64,000 nt of DNA from Lumbricus terrestris (GCA_949752735.1 OX457052.1:13491037-13555036), one strand, 5' to 3'. Counted from the stretch's first letter, positions 23,501 to 34,639 are shown. Translations and numbers: made by a program. The notes: a model not told the origin generated them from the sequence alone.

Positions 23501-26500
23501 GTTTCTGAATTTGTATAGTAAGGCTATTATAATAACATTTGTAGCTAATCGTTTGCTGAAGATTTTAATGTAGGAGCAACCCTATCCTTATCTGATTAAT
23601 TTTTTGCCACAGTGCTTGGTCTAAAGCCATAGTTTAGGACTTGCTAATAGGCTATAGGCACGTTTATTAGAAAAATCCTTCAAAGTACCAAGATTTTACT
23701 GCATTAAATGATAGCTCTGTAAGCCTGTATACATGGACGGAGTTTATCAGGGGCTAGGGGGCCAAGCCCCCTCAAGAAACCCAGAGTCATTTTTTTACCG
23801 TGTAAATGGTATCTTTTTTCGGGCCTAGCCCCCCTAAGAGCTTCCAACTAATTACTAAAAAAAGGTCATCAACTATTTTGGCCGGGAAATATAAAGTAAT
23901 TTTCAGGAGAGTTGAACTTGACGACTAAAAACCGGGAAATACATGGTAATCTAGTTTTCAGAAGATTTGAAATTCACAGTAATTTTCAGGAGATTTTAAC
24001 TTGACGATTTAAAAAAGGTCCTCAACCTTTTGGGACGAAACGAAAAAAATTTTCGGCGCCGCGCGTTCTGGACCAAGTTTTTTTTAGCTCCCCCTTCAAA
24101 CGGAAACCAAACTCCGCCCATGCCTGTATACCAACTGCAGACCTTGGCAAGATCGGTTGTCGGAGGTCAGTGAATAGCCAGAGTTGCAGCCACAGATGTA
24201 GCTACCGATCGTGTTGTTGCAGCGCTGTGAACAGGTTGGCATCCTTTGGCACTCGTCGACATCTGATATAAATACACTACTATCAACACATAGGCCACTA
24301 CAGTCCAAATTCTGCCACTACTCTTACTTTGGCAGTGATAGTCCCCAAGCCTGGACAAAGGGAAGGGTCACACCAGTAGGCTAATCATCCTTGATACGAC
24401 ACAACATCAACACGTACTACAGTCCGTAACATTTTTCAGTTATTGAACCCAAATGACCATTTTCCTCAGCGTTACCATTATATTTCGGTTGTTGGATTTA
24501 TTTTTTTACAAAACTCTAGACTAAAAAGTAGGCTACTCGTTGAGAGGTAAATCTCTGTTCTTGTTAAAATATAATGTGGAGGTGTACCGGCAATTCAATT
24601 TCTAGACATCATCACGAGACAGGAGGGAATGTAAAAGTCGTTGAACGCACACAGAAATCAATGCTGTGATCAAAATTATGTTGAACTTAACTCACTATAT
24701 ATTGCTTACTAAATTGTATGTCTACAAAATGGTAAGCACGCCATGCCAAATTTTTATTTCTGAGTGTGAGCCCTCTTTTGTTGACTTTTAAGAGTTACAT
24801 ATACCTCGAATCATTTGTTCGAAACTGAGCGGTCTACTGCTATACACGTGATTTAACAAAGGCCGAAAATAGGTATGTTTAGGTTACTAACCTTGGCACA
24901 AGCGGCGGTCGTTCGCCAAAGTGTATCCTGAATTGCATCCACATGTATAGCTGCCGATCGTATTGTTGCATATGTCTGAACAACCAGATATCCCTGACGC
25001 GCACTCGTCAGTATCTGCAAGCACAGCATCTGTCATCACGTGATAAGTTTTTGCTGCGAATTAACAAAATTAAAATATTATGTTTATACCATCATGGGCC
25101 GTAAATGCAATGAAGACATCAGAAGGTTTTGTTTCTGCCGCTTCTCTTCGATCTCTTCGTTCCTTGGATAGGTCTGACATGTTTGTTCCAGGATCTAGGA
25201 CCACTATTACTCATGTCTGATCGTTTGCCATCATTGGACCCTCCTTATGGAATGCCATTACCTCCAATATGCACGAATCCCTAATCTACATCTTTCTTCT
25301 TAAGGAAACTACTCAGAGGCCTATTGCTGCTCACTATATTCTCACACTGGGAGCGCTACTAAATGGCCATTGGCCATGAATGCGAGCAGCGCTATATAAA
25401 TGTATAAATACAATGCATTTTTGCCGCTCACCGTTGCATGATCGACCATCCGCCGACAGTTTGTATCCGGCGTAGCATCCACATGCATAGTGACCGTTTG
25501 TTTCGTTGCACGTTTGCTGACATGTCGCAGTTGGACATTTGGAAACAGCTGTAAACAAAACGCACAGTTTATTCCGAAGGCGATCCCAACTCTAAAAATA
25601 GCGTTGTGCTTAATAAATGAAGTAGAATTTTGTGGAAATATTTGGCTCTTTTAGCACTTTCCATTTAACGTCAAGCAACGTTTCTATTTGATTATACGGA
25701 CGTTCGGTCATAGGACGATTGGTCATAATTATGTGGCCTATCGGTCATAATATGACCTATCGGTCACATGGACGATTGGTCACATGGTCGGGAATAATTT
25801 TCTACGCTAAATACAAGTCAATTATAGTCTGTTATGAAATATATATATCTAGCTATTGAAGAGGATAAAAATCTGAACCAACATTTAACATTGATTTATT
25901 AAATCACTATATGTGTTACCGGGCGTTGCCCGGGATATTTTTCAGCACTACTCCTCTGGGGTGCACAGCGTTGACCGATAAATTTCGGGTTTTCGGTAAC
26001 CCTCCGCCACACCCCGTCTCCCCAAAAAGTCAAACATGACCCGTCCCTGAGGGACGAGTGTGTGTGGTGACTGTGGCCCAATATAATTATTGCAGGTTGT
26101 CTGTTCTGTTAGTATAGTTAATCTGTCTGTGTTCTGCGTTCTTGTGAATATTATTGTTTCAGCTGCATAATTGTAAACTGTAACCGGTTTCGGTTTGTCA
26201 AGCGGATTGTTACGGAAATTATTATTGGGCAAGAATTACGTCATGCGGACTGTCGACTCTTTACTATGCGGCAGCGGTAGCGTGGGTGATTAAATATGTC
26301 TTAAAACGCTAATAACTCGGGTTTTAAAGTGAATTAAAATCTGAAAATAGTTGCGTTGGCCTTATAGTTTTCGTAAGAATCAATTACAAAAATTTTGGTA
26401 AACCGACACTGCGTCATTTCCGAGCCTTTTCTGTTACGAAGAGTTAAAATACATCCATACAAACAAACATATGGAAGGACAAACTTTCGGACTTATAATA

Positions 26501-29500
26501 TAAGATTTAGTGTAAAACACGCAAAACTCTAAAGTGCGTACACTGCTGTACAGTCATAGGAACGGCGACAGAGCAGATATAGATTGATGCAGATTGAACA
26601 ACCCAGTGCAAGGTTGTTCCCAAGAAGGACATTTTGAACACCATATATAGCTGAATTTCACTTCCTTTCAGCTTTCCAATGTTGGAAAGTTCCATTTTTC
26701 GGTGCTGTATTTTAAACTCTCGTAAACTTGACAAACTCTCGTAAACTTGACAAACTCACGAAATTTCTAATCGGTTTTAGGAATTGGTAGTAGTAAGGTC
26801 ACTGTTGTTGCGCTTAAAATTTCTAACAAAATTATGACACTTTTTGTAGTGTTCTAGGCTACTTTTCATCGAGACACCGTGTAGTATTATAATTTTTTAT
26901 GTGGTTTTATTTCTTATCGCTTGATAAACAGAATTGCTATTCTTATATTTTCCTCTATAGATTTCTTCACTTGCACTCAATTATATTAATAGTTCTACCA
27001 GACGCTATTGCATTGAGAACTGCCACCAAAACTAATTTTAAGAATTGATTCAACAGTGATAATTATTAGTAGGCCTATGTTAGTATAATCAATGCATCTC
27101 TTCACATCTGACCGTTGCATGTTCGCCCGTTGGATGCCAGTGTGTAACCTCCGTTGCAGGCGCAAGTGTAGCTTCCGACATTATTGCTGCAGAGCTGAGA
27201 ACAGCCGGATGTTTGTGCTGAGCACTCGTTTATATCTGAGAATAAGGCATAGACTAATCAATACAAGATGGAATCTTTCAGATATTTAGCAAAAAGGAGG
27301 AAATCCAGTTGAAGTTGAGGGCAGACAACTGAGCAGCGAAAGAAAGAACAATAGGCTATCCAACAGGCAAATACTCACTCTAAGATATAGTCGGGTCAAT
27401 CTCCGACACGACCCGGAAAAAATTGCAAGAAAGCGTTTTATGATGATTTTATGGTATATTGGGTCTGGTGATGAACATACTAAAAGTTGCCAAAAATTGC
27501 ACCACGGCAAGTGGGCTAATTTTGGCGGGAAAAAAGATGGCCGCCAATTGGACTAGGCATGGAATCTGGAAATTATACTGTTAGGAGCAAATCATGTAAT
27601 ATATTGCTAACAAGCTTTTCTAAACTAATTCGACCCTCCTGAAAACGAAAATCGTGGTTAGCAAGCTTGATTTTTAGCGGTTGCATGGGAAAACAAGATG
27701 GCGGCCAAAATGGCGGTCTATAATTGATTCAAAAGGTTGTATAGTCGGGTCAATCTACGTAATGATCCGCAAAATTGTAAGGCGTTTTATGATGATTTTC
27801 TGGTGTATTGGGTCTGGTGTTTAACATACTAAAAGTTGCAAGAAATCGGACCACAGCAAGTGGTCTAATTTTGGCGGGAAAAAAGATGGCCGCCAATTGG
27901 ACTAGGCATGGAATCTGGAAATGATACTGTTAGGAACAAATCATGTAATATATTGCTAACATGCTTTTCTAGACTAATTCGACCCTCCTGAGAACGAAAA
28001 TCGTGCTTAGCAAGCTTGATTTTTAGCGGTTGCATGGGAAAACAAGATGGCGGCCAAAATGGCGGCCTATTGCTTAAAAGGCTGTAAGTCGGGTATTGTA
28101 TGTGATATGAACACGATTTTGCAATTAAAATTAAGACGTATGGGTTCTAGGCATGCAATGGAATCAAAGACAAGTATGTAGCACTGGAAGAAAACCAAAA
28201 TGGCGGGAAAATGGCGGTCAGAATGTTGAAATTGCTAAAAGTGAAGTGATGTATGCAATGGAAACATGTCTCGGAAATGGATGGATCTTTCGAAGGCGGA
28301 GGCGGACGAGAAGTGGAATGGGGTAGAAGGCGAATGGAATCTATCCTGCGCAATACCATCCTCCACCAACCCATCCACATCATCATCAGCATCATCTCCA
28401 TCACAGCCTGACATCAAACGGCGCTGGAGGGGGTTCATTCCAGCAACGTCTCAGAAGCCAGGTCTACGGGCACTTGCCGGGAACACTCAAACGGGACAAG
28501 AGTTTGCTATCCATGGCGCATCTATCAGCGCACCCCTACGAACCGTACACCCGAGGGAGGCTGCCCTTACCATCCGCTGTTCCATCGTCGTCGTCGCGTG
28601 TCCTCCAACCGTCGTCCAGTCCCAACCCGCACACTACGAACCTTTTCTCTTTGCGCTATTCTCCCCCTCGCGTTGCCAGCCTTCGTCTGGGAAAAGGAGC
28701 GCTAAGTGAACGATCATCTCCCACGGGTGGCCTCGAACGACTGTCTGGCAAGGGCGGTCACGACCACCAGCACCACCATCAACACCGCCACCTAGAGATG
28801 GAAGAGATCAACACGAAGGACCTAGCGCAGAAGATTGGCAATGAGGTACAGCAACCCTCCTCCAACTATCGATTCAGAGTTCAGACTGAACCCCTGAAAC
28901 ATCGCTGTGCAAACAGTGGTTTCTACTATAATGTGATCTGCGTTTGGAGTGCAGAAAATAGTTCAACAACTTCCATCTCAAGGTGGTGGTGGTGGAGCTG
29001 GTGGTGCTGGTGGTGGTGGTGACCGCCCTTGCCAGACAGTCGTTCGAGGCCACCCGTGGGAGATGATCGTTCTCTTAGCGTTCCTCTTGCCAGACGAAGG
29101 CTGGCAACGCGAGGGGGAGAATAGCGCAAAGAGAAGAGGTTAGTAGTGTGCGGGTTGGGACTGGACGACGGTTGGAGGACACGCGACGACGACGATGGAA
29201 CAGCGGATGGTAAGGACAGCCTCCCTCGGGTGTACGGTTCGTAGGGGTGCGCTGATAGATGCGCCATGGATAGCAAACTCTTGTCCCGTTTGAGTGTTCC
29301 CGGCAGGTGCCCGTAGGCCTGGCTTTTGAGACGTTGCTGGAATGAACCCCCTCCAGCGCCGTTTGATGTCAGGCTGTGATGGAGATGATGCTGATGATGA
29401 TGTGGATGGGTTGGTGGAGGATGGTATTGCGCAGGATAGATTCCATTCGCCTTCTACCCCATTCCACTTCTCGTCCGCCTCCGCCTTCGAAAGATCCATC

Positions 29501-32500
29501 CATTTCCGAGACATGTTTCCATTGCATACATCACTTCACTTTTAGCAATTTCAACATTCTGACCGCCATTTTCCCACCATTTTGGTTTTCTTCCAGTGCT
29601 ACATACGTGTATTTGATTCCATTGCATGACTAGAACCCATACATCTTAATTTTAATTGCAAAATCGTGTTCTTATCACATACAATACCCGACCTTCAGCC
29701 TTTTAAGCAATAGGCCGCCATTTTGGCCGCCATCTTGTTTTCCCATGCAACCGCTAAAAATCAAGCTTGCTAAGCACGATTTTCGTTCTCAGGAGGGTCG
29801 AATTAGTCTAGAAAAGCATGTTAGCAATATATTACATGATTTGTTCCTAACAGTATCATTTCCAGATTCCATGCCTAGTTCAATTGGCGGCCATCTTTTT
29901 CCCCGCCAAAATTAGACCACTTGCTGTGGTCCGATTTCTTGCAACTTTTAGTATGTTAAACACCAGACCCAATACACCAGAAAATCATCATAAAACGCCT
30001 TCTTACAATTTTGCGGATCATTACGTAGATTGACCCGACTATACAACCTTTTGAATCAATTATAGACCGCCATTTTGGCCGCCATCTTGTTTTCCCATGC
30101 AACCGCTAAAAATCAAGCTTGCTAACCACGATTTTCGTTTTCAGAAGGGTCGAATTAGTTTAGAAAAGCATGTTAGCAATATATTACATGATTTGCTCCT
30201 AACAGTATAATTTCCAGATTCCATGCCTAGTCCAATTGGCGGCCATCTTTTTTCCCGCCAAAATTAGCCCACTTGCCGTGGTGCAATTTTTGGCAACTTT
30301 TAGTATGTTCATCACGAGACCCAATACACCATAAAATCATCATAAAACGCTTTCTTGCAATTTTTTCCGGGTTCACCGAAGTTTTTTTCGTAGATTCACC
30401 CGACTAATATGATATTATGTCTAACCATCAGCAACAGAGAGTCACGGTGAAATTAATGTTTTCTTTAGAACGCAGATCATTGGTAGCCTATATGACTAAA
30501 ATTACGGAATTTGTTGCCATCTTACCGTTGCATGTTCGTCCGTTAGATGCCAGAGTGTAACCTTGATAGCAGGCGCAAGTGTAGCTTCCGACATTATTGT
30601 TACACAGCTGAGAACATCCGGATGTTTGGGCTGAGCACTCGTTTACATCTGAAAACATAATTATACCATTAGAAAACGTTGTAACGTCTTGTTATATTGT
30701 GTTTCGTCGGGAAAAGAATCGGTAAAACGCCGATGCTGTTCGTTAATCAGATAAGGAGGTAGGCTAATTGTTCGACTGAGGTTGGCAAGTTTGCGGTGGA
30801 TTTCTATTCATCCGTGCACTCAGTTAATTTCTGCATCGGACAATTGAGAGCTTGATTTGAATGCAGCTACCAATCTTTTCTCCGAATTGGCCCAATTGGG
30901 CTGGCATGTTGCAGTCTCAAATGTATATCATTTAACCACCAAATTACTTGTTTTATTTTGTTGACGTAAATATGAAAAATAGAGAAAACTTACCTCGACA
31001 ATCGCGGTTATTGGCATTCAATATGTAACCAGCATAGCAGCTGCAGTAATAACCACCGTGAGTGTTGACGCATGTATGCGCACATCCGGATGTACCCTGT
31101 GAGCATTCGTTAATATCTAAAATGATGTGAAATTAAAATTTATTCGCGGATGACTTCGCCTGATTTCAACTGATACACTTTGTAGAAACTTATTTCTCCT
31201 TTGAAAATTGGCGCATAGTAAATTTAAGTAATACTTCATCGGCAGAGTTTCAAAGTAGGTTCAGCTGTTTAAAACCCTATATTGCACACTGTTAACCCCA
31301 GGCAACATAACACTTTCACCGGATGTGGGACAGTGTTAACCTGAGGCAACAAACTGATTTTCTGCTATCGCCATCTCGCGAATGCAAATCAATTTACAGA
31401 ATAACGCCGCAAACCGCATATTTTTCGCATACGCGGAAGTTACTTTCAGGGGCGCAACCAGAACATTTTCCTGGGGGGTGCTCAGAATTATTATTGTGAG
31501 CAACGAAGGAACGAAGCAATGCCAACTATATATGGGCTTTGGGGAGCGCCGTAAGCTCCCCAGCGGGGTATGGGGCAGAGCCCCAGAAACCAACGCATTT
31601 TTTTACTTTTGGCATCAGCCGGAGCACATTTCAGGCCCTTGTTTGCCAGCTGTATTTATGAGTGATAAAATCATGAAAACTTCTGAATAACCTGGTTTAG
31701 CCTAAGACTTCAAAAATGTCCTTTCCCATTTGTTTAGATTGGACAAAAGGGTCTTAGGCCTACAGCTCGTGAGTGGCAGAAATAAGAACCATTGTTTGAT
31801 CTAACCCCTGCCCCAATAACTAGTGTTTTATCTAGTCCCTTTTCTGGGAATCAAGGTTTCTAGGGAAAAGCAAGCATCCGACAGAAAAGGGCAGGGGCTT
31901 TAGAAGGGATGTGCACCTCCACATAAGAAATTTTCTAATTATTAAGCTGCCATCTAAAGCAAAATTGCTCTACTATATCAGTACTATTAGGAGTGGTCTA
32001 AACTTCAATGAATATAGTCACAATTAAAAAAAAATCTGAGTTCCACGTTTAGTTTGGTCTACTTTGTAGTCATTATAAGATGCCAATTTAACAAAATAAC
32101 TCTATTACTTCAGTGCTGATAAAAAAAGAGTGATTTCAGATTTCAACATAGGCCTATAGCAGGGGAAGGGATTTGGGCAGGGATGAGCCTCCTCCTCAAC
32201 ATAGAATTTTTTATATCCACACTGCAGTGGCATCATTTTAGGCTGTCATTTAACGAAATTTATCATGATTTCATTGCTGAAAGACATTGAGTAAGACTTC
32301 AATGCCCCCTCCCCATTGTTTAATTTGTTTAATTTCCATACTGTAATGGTAGGCTTTAAGCTGTCGTCTTAATAAAATTGCTCATTTTCAATGCTAATAG
32401 TCATAGATTTTAGTTTAAAATTTCTGAGTGCTGCCTCACAATTACTTTAAAATGTTGGATTTACACCATGCATCGTGACTTTTAAAGCTGTAATTTTGAC

Positions 32501-33701
32501 AAAATAACTCATGATTTTAGTGCTCAGAGACGTGATATAAGATTTCAATAAATGTCTCCTCTCATTGTTTAAGAATTTTTTAAAATTTACACACACTGTA
32601 ATGACAGCATTTTAGGCTGTCGACTTAGCCAAATTGTCCATTATAATATAGATAAACAGCGGATAACACTGCATAAATTTTAATAATATTTATGAACTAT
32701 TTATGACGTATGGGGTGATTTAAGCATCTCCGTCTGGGGTTTAATACTTCAGAGTGATGCCTCACAATTATTTACGTCTCCCCTATTGCTCTAAATATCC
32801 GCCCAGCAAGTTATGCACATTATAGGCCTAATATCATACGATAGTAGGCCTATCATAATTATATTATAATAACCAATAATAAAATTATAATTATATAGTA
32901 GGAAATAAGATCATGGTATAATATGGCAGTTTATGTAATGCAATAATCATCAACTAAAAACTACTGTCATTTTGACAAATTTTCTGGGGGGAAATTTTCG
33001 TTTATGGGCGCTTTCACCGCTGGAAATGTCCAGATCAAACAAAGCTGAACAGTTATATATTATTATAATACTAATTTGAATGAAGCAATTCTTAACTAGG
33101 CCTTAATAAAATAGCACACACGGTATTATCAATTATGTCGTAACATATTATCAATAAATTGGCGAGACACTGTGATGTTAAGGCACAGGCATATATCACT
33201 AGCACTTTTAATTCATCAGTCTATAGGCAATTTCTCGAGACCCAGACAAATTCAGGTAGACCAGCTAAACACTGAAATCTAGTGCTTTATGAACCATGAA
33301 TTTGACTAAGATACATAAGAATGAAGAAACTTGCTTGATTGTGTAATCTGAAATACTGAAAGAGCGAAAGACCCCTACCCCCCCCCCCCCCCACCCCACC
33401 CCACCCCACAAAAACTCATCGGATTTGGAAAAATTGCGTGGGTCACCTTTTTAGCCCTGGGGGTGCTCAAGCACCCCCCAGCACCCCCCTGGTTGCGCCA
33501 CTGGTTACTTTGATAAAATGTTAAAGTTTATCACCCATGGTTTTCGCTGTGCAATATAGGGTTAACAAATAGGATGCACATCGTTGAAAGTGTCTGCATT
33601 TATGTCTAAAAAAACACGTTTAGAACAAACTAGCTTAGGCCTACCTGTGCAGCTCCCGGGAGCTGTGCAGCTTGTCCCATGTGCACATCCTGAACAAACG
33701 G
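19181..33701 (-). CDS. Gene B: multi-EGF single-pass receptor, inverted paralogue of gene C
   Basis: Eleven minus-strand exons, 5' to 3': 33645-33701 (half-EGF), 30994-31116, 30526-30648, 27113-27235, 25432-25548, 24892-25014, 24143-24262 and 22918-23049 (seven EGFs), 21354-21437 (truncated EGF), 20640-20804 (transmembrane), 19181-19335 (tail). All internal junctions are phase 1. From 25548 onwards the exons match gene C one for one in order, length class and sequence, so B and C are duplicates in opposite orientation. Counterparts of C's two middle tail exons (57669, 58924) were not found; the TM exon joins the tail exon in frame without them. The tail is altered (see 19181-19335). No signal-peptide exon was found. 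Introns carry a 3-kb foldback and a 2-kb hAT element. Function is inferred only: surface recognition or adhesion. Confidence 0.8.
19668..19889. mobile_element. Short foldback MITE in the last gene B intron
   Basis: About 75-bp near-perfect inverted arms (GACAGAATGACCAGCTAATA at the left, its complement ending at 19889) around a ~60-bp loop. No clear target duplication. Confidence 0.8.
20020..20570 (+). repeat. (TTA)n/(TTC)n microsatellite tract
   Basis: TTA arrays at about 20020-20160, 20288-20345 and 20478-20570 and a TTC array at 20262-20287, separated by unique segments. They fill most of the intron in which gene C has its two middle tail exons. Confidence 0.95.
20640..20804 (-). CDS. Gene B transmembrane exon
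   Basis: 165 nt, phase 1-1. The stalk [13 protein letters not shown] leads to the helix [20 protein letters not shown], then [13 protein letters not shown] as basic stop-transfer. Gene C's exon at 56826-56984 has the same core (GVALII.AVVCSV). The split first codon completes a cysteine with the last base of the preceding exon. Confidence 0.88.
21100..21240 (+). repeat. Dispersed repeat, also at 37450-37590
   Basis: Shares ACTCGAAAGCCAAGCGCGGG, GCACCAGCTTATTCACGAGC and GGTCCGGGTCG-like phrases with 37450-37590 in the same orientation. No coding content recognised. Confidence 0.8.
21354..21437 (-). CDS. Gene B truncated juxtamembrane EGF exon
   Basis: 84 nt, phase 1-1, TTTGCAG acceptor and T|GTAAGT donor. 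Encodes [20 protein letters not shown] and then QNIIGSYE; the fifth cysteine is formed across the junction with the transmembrane exon. The last loop and sixth cysteine of a normal EGF are missing. Gene C has the same truncation, so it is ancestral. Confidence 0.88.
21829..22382. repeat. Inverted repeat of GGACAATCCCCC-type motifs
   Basis: The left arm (GGACATTTCCCCCCTGGACA and on) and right arm (its complement ending GGGGGAAATGTCC) each consist of several GGACAA..CCCC units over ~90 bp, with a ~370-bp loop. Probably a non-autonomous element of unknown class. Confidence 0.65.
22918..23049 (-). CDS. Gene B EGF exon 7
   Basis: 132 nt, phase 1-1, CTTGTAG acceptor and G|GTACGA donor. Reads [20 protein letters not shown], then [19 protein letters not shown]. 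Differs from the gene C exon 55298-55429 at about six residues. Calcium-binding type with an enlarged C1-C3 region. Confidence 0.92.
23230..23395 (+). mobile_element. LINE 3' end with (GAAT)n tail
   Basis: GGGAGCGCTTCTGGGTAG, CTCCTTGAAGAGGCGCTATA, then GAATGAATGAA. Same family as the fragments at 1690 and 48240. Confidence 0.7.
23724..24130. mobile_element. CATGGGCGGAG-family MITE, copy 2, beside a splice donor
   Basis: Element 23732-24122 starts CATGGACGGAGTTTATCAG and ends CTCCGCCCATG, with the 8-bp duplication CCTGTATA at 23724-23731 and 24123-24130. Only 12 bp separate the second repeat from gene B exon 24143-24262, just inside its donor side. Confidence 0.92.
24143..24262 (-). CDS. Gene B EGF exon 6
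   Basis: 120 nt, phase 1-1, ATATCAG acceptor and G|GTCTGC donor. Reads [20 protein letters not shown] and [19 protein letters not shown]. Matches gene C exon 54656-54775. Six cysteines and calcium-binding ligands are intact. Confidence 0.93.
24892..25014 (-). CDS. Gene B EGF exon 5
   Basis: 123 nt, phase 1-1, TTGCAG acceptor and G|GTTAGT donor. Reads [20 protein letters not shown], then [20 protein letters not shown]. It differs from gene C exon 54037-54159 at only two residues, the best-conserved pair of the duplication. Confidence 0.95.
25290..25415 (+). repeat. LINE/SINE 3' tail shared with gene C's matching intron
   Basis: GGGAGCGCTAC...GCGCTATATAAATG. The reverse complement matches gene C at 53475-53670 (AGCGCCGCTC...ATTCATGGC and GGAGGTAATGGCATT), in the intron following the homologous EGF exon. 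Confidence 0.75.
25432..25548 (-). CDS. Gene B EGF exon 4 (non-calcium-binding)
   Basis: 117 nt, phase 1-1, GTTTACAG acceptor and G|GTGAGC donor. Reads [20 protein letters not shown] then [17 protein letters not shown]. Lacks the DxDE ligand motif, as does gene C exon 53337-53453, so calcium is probably not bound here. Confidence 0.92.
25912..25940 (-). repeat. Orphan Helitron-like terminal hairpin
   Basis: ACCGGGCGTTGCCCGGGA is the complement of the hairpin that ends the Helitrons at 13.4 and 14.46 kb, but the CTAG terminus is not conserved. A fragment or diverged end. Confidence 0.4.
27113..27235 (-). CDS. Gene B EGF exon 3
   Basis: 123 nt, phase 1-1, TTCTCAG acceptor and G|GTCAGA donor. 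Reads [20 protein letters not shown], then [20 protein letters not shown]. Nearly identical to exon 30526-30648 on the other side of the foldback, so the pair is a tandem exon duplication. Confidence 0.93.
27388..30406. mobile_element. 3-kb foldback element with captured gene fragment
   Basis: Ends TAGTCGGGT and ACCCGACTA. Arms of ~1.4 kb (27388-28801 and 28972-30406) are inverted copies with a ~170-bp loop. Each arm starts with two or three ~350-bp tandem units (GTCGGGTCAATCT...; AAACAAGATGGCGGCCAAAA), then a His/Ser/Pro-coding segment. It lies in the gene B intron between two duplicated EGF exons. No transposase was seen. Confidence 0.88.
28327..28860 (+). pseudogene. Captured fragment resembling the N-terminal part of a Onecut protein
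   Basis: An open plus-strand frame (continuing as repeat to 29022) encodes a His-rich stretch ([15 protein letters not shown]), then [17 protein letters not shown], Ser-rich [30 protein letters not shown] and finally [17 protein letters not shown]. The last segment resembles the start of the CUT domain of Onecut/HNF6 transcription factors (EINTKE.AQRI..EL), which also follows His/Ser-rich sequence. The similarity stops after about 15 residues and the rest of the CUT domain and the homeodomain are absent. The inverted arm (28972-29545) carries the upstream part but stops right before EINTK. From memory of the family; needs a search. Confidence 0.45.
30526..30648 (-). CDS. Gene B EGF exon 2
   Basis: 123 nt, phase 1-1, TTTTCAG acceptor and G|GTAAGA donor. 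Reads [20 protein letters not shown], then [20 protein letters not shown]. Calcium-binding type. Confidence 0.93.
30994..31116 (-). CDS. Gene B EGF exon 1
   Basis: 123 nt, phase 1-1, TTTTAG acceptor and G|GTAAGT donor. Reads [20 protein letters not shown] and [20 protein letters not shown]. Calcium-binding type. No close match by eye among the gene C exons beyond the general fold. Confidence 0.92.
31439..33511. mobile_element. 2-kb hAT-type non-autonomous element with perfect 8-bp TSD
   Basis: Element 31447-33503 starts CAGGGGCGCAACCAG and ends CTGGTTGCGCCACTG. The flanking direct repeat GTTACTTT is perfect (31439-31446, 33504-33511). The interior is AT-rich with repeated phrases and no transposase. 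It fills nearly all of the gene B intron between the half-EGF exon and EGF exon 1. Confidence 0.92.
33645..33701 (-). CDS. Gene B 5'-most exon found: half-EGF
   Basis: 57 nt, phase 1-1, TTTTTTGCAAG acceptor and G|GTAGGC donor. Reads [19 protein letters not shown], the C.C..GT.CTAP.TC pattern of the start of a fibropellin- or tenascin-like EGF. Paralogous to 224-280. A 69-nt partner exon like gene C's 50202-50270 was not found. Confidence 0.7.
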
Positions 33702-34639
33702 CTTGCAAAAAATTCAATGAAACACGGTTACTCATGAAACTGACACAAAACAACTTATGGTATACTCCCAATATCTGTAAACATTGTACAACCATTTCAG
33801 GTTGTCTATGACGATAAAATGCAACAACATTATATATATATATATAGGCCTATATAGGCTATATATTATATTTAAGTGATGCGTACATTACATATGATAT
33901 TCTTTTTCAATTCAAACTGACAAGTACGCCGTAAGATTTCCTGATAAAATAGTAGCAGATGACAAACAAGTTCGACAGGAGTTAACAGTACTGTCTTTCA
34001 GCCTGCAGTGCAGAGCGCTCATCTGCCCAACATTGATCTTGACAACGCGATGTAGCGAATCGAATGATGAGATAACGTTTTGGGGGCTAGCGGACATCCA
34101 ACCCAGTTCTTCTCACTTTCACGCCAGCGTCTCACAATTCAACCATCTCCCCTCCTAATAGACGTCAATATCTTTCAAACCTTACGTCAGCAATGTGCCC
34201 CAGGAGCAAGATTCAAGAAGTTCTTTCGTGCAACGTCATTAGGCCTATCAATGGTTGTCACCATCTAAATGGTTCTTGATATACAGATATCCAATGCTCT
34301 ATCCTTATTAATGTTAGCAATCGCTGCATTCGGCGCACCATTAGAACATCCACTATAAACAAATTCTGCAAATGTTTAAACTATAGGGTGTCTCGATAGG
34401 TCGAGAACAATATAATGTGGAAAGTTGTATACTGGCGGATAGGTTGTTCAAATGAGAAGGCCACGCCAAAAAAAATAGATCACTAGCTCAGTTAACCTAT
34501 TCAAATTTTAGCGCCAATATCCGTGACGTCATCAAATTCGCGCCAAGTAAACGTCCAGTTAGGCCAAAAACAATATTGTACGACAATCATAATTGTTAAT
34601 CCACACATATTTAATTAATTAATACAAATTATCATTCAG

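Noticed and set aside
28266..28709. 147-codon frame starting [17 protein letters not shown]
   Set aside because: It overlaps the His/Ser-rich frame in another register; the latter continues to the CUT-like segment and looks more protein-like. The ATG frame also lacks any recognised motif.
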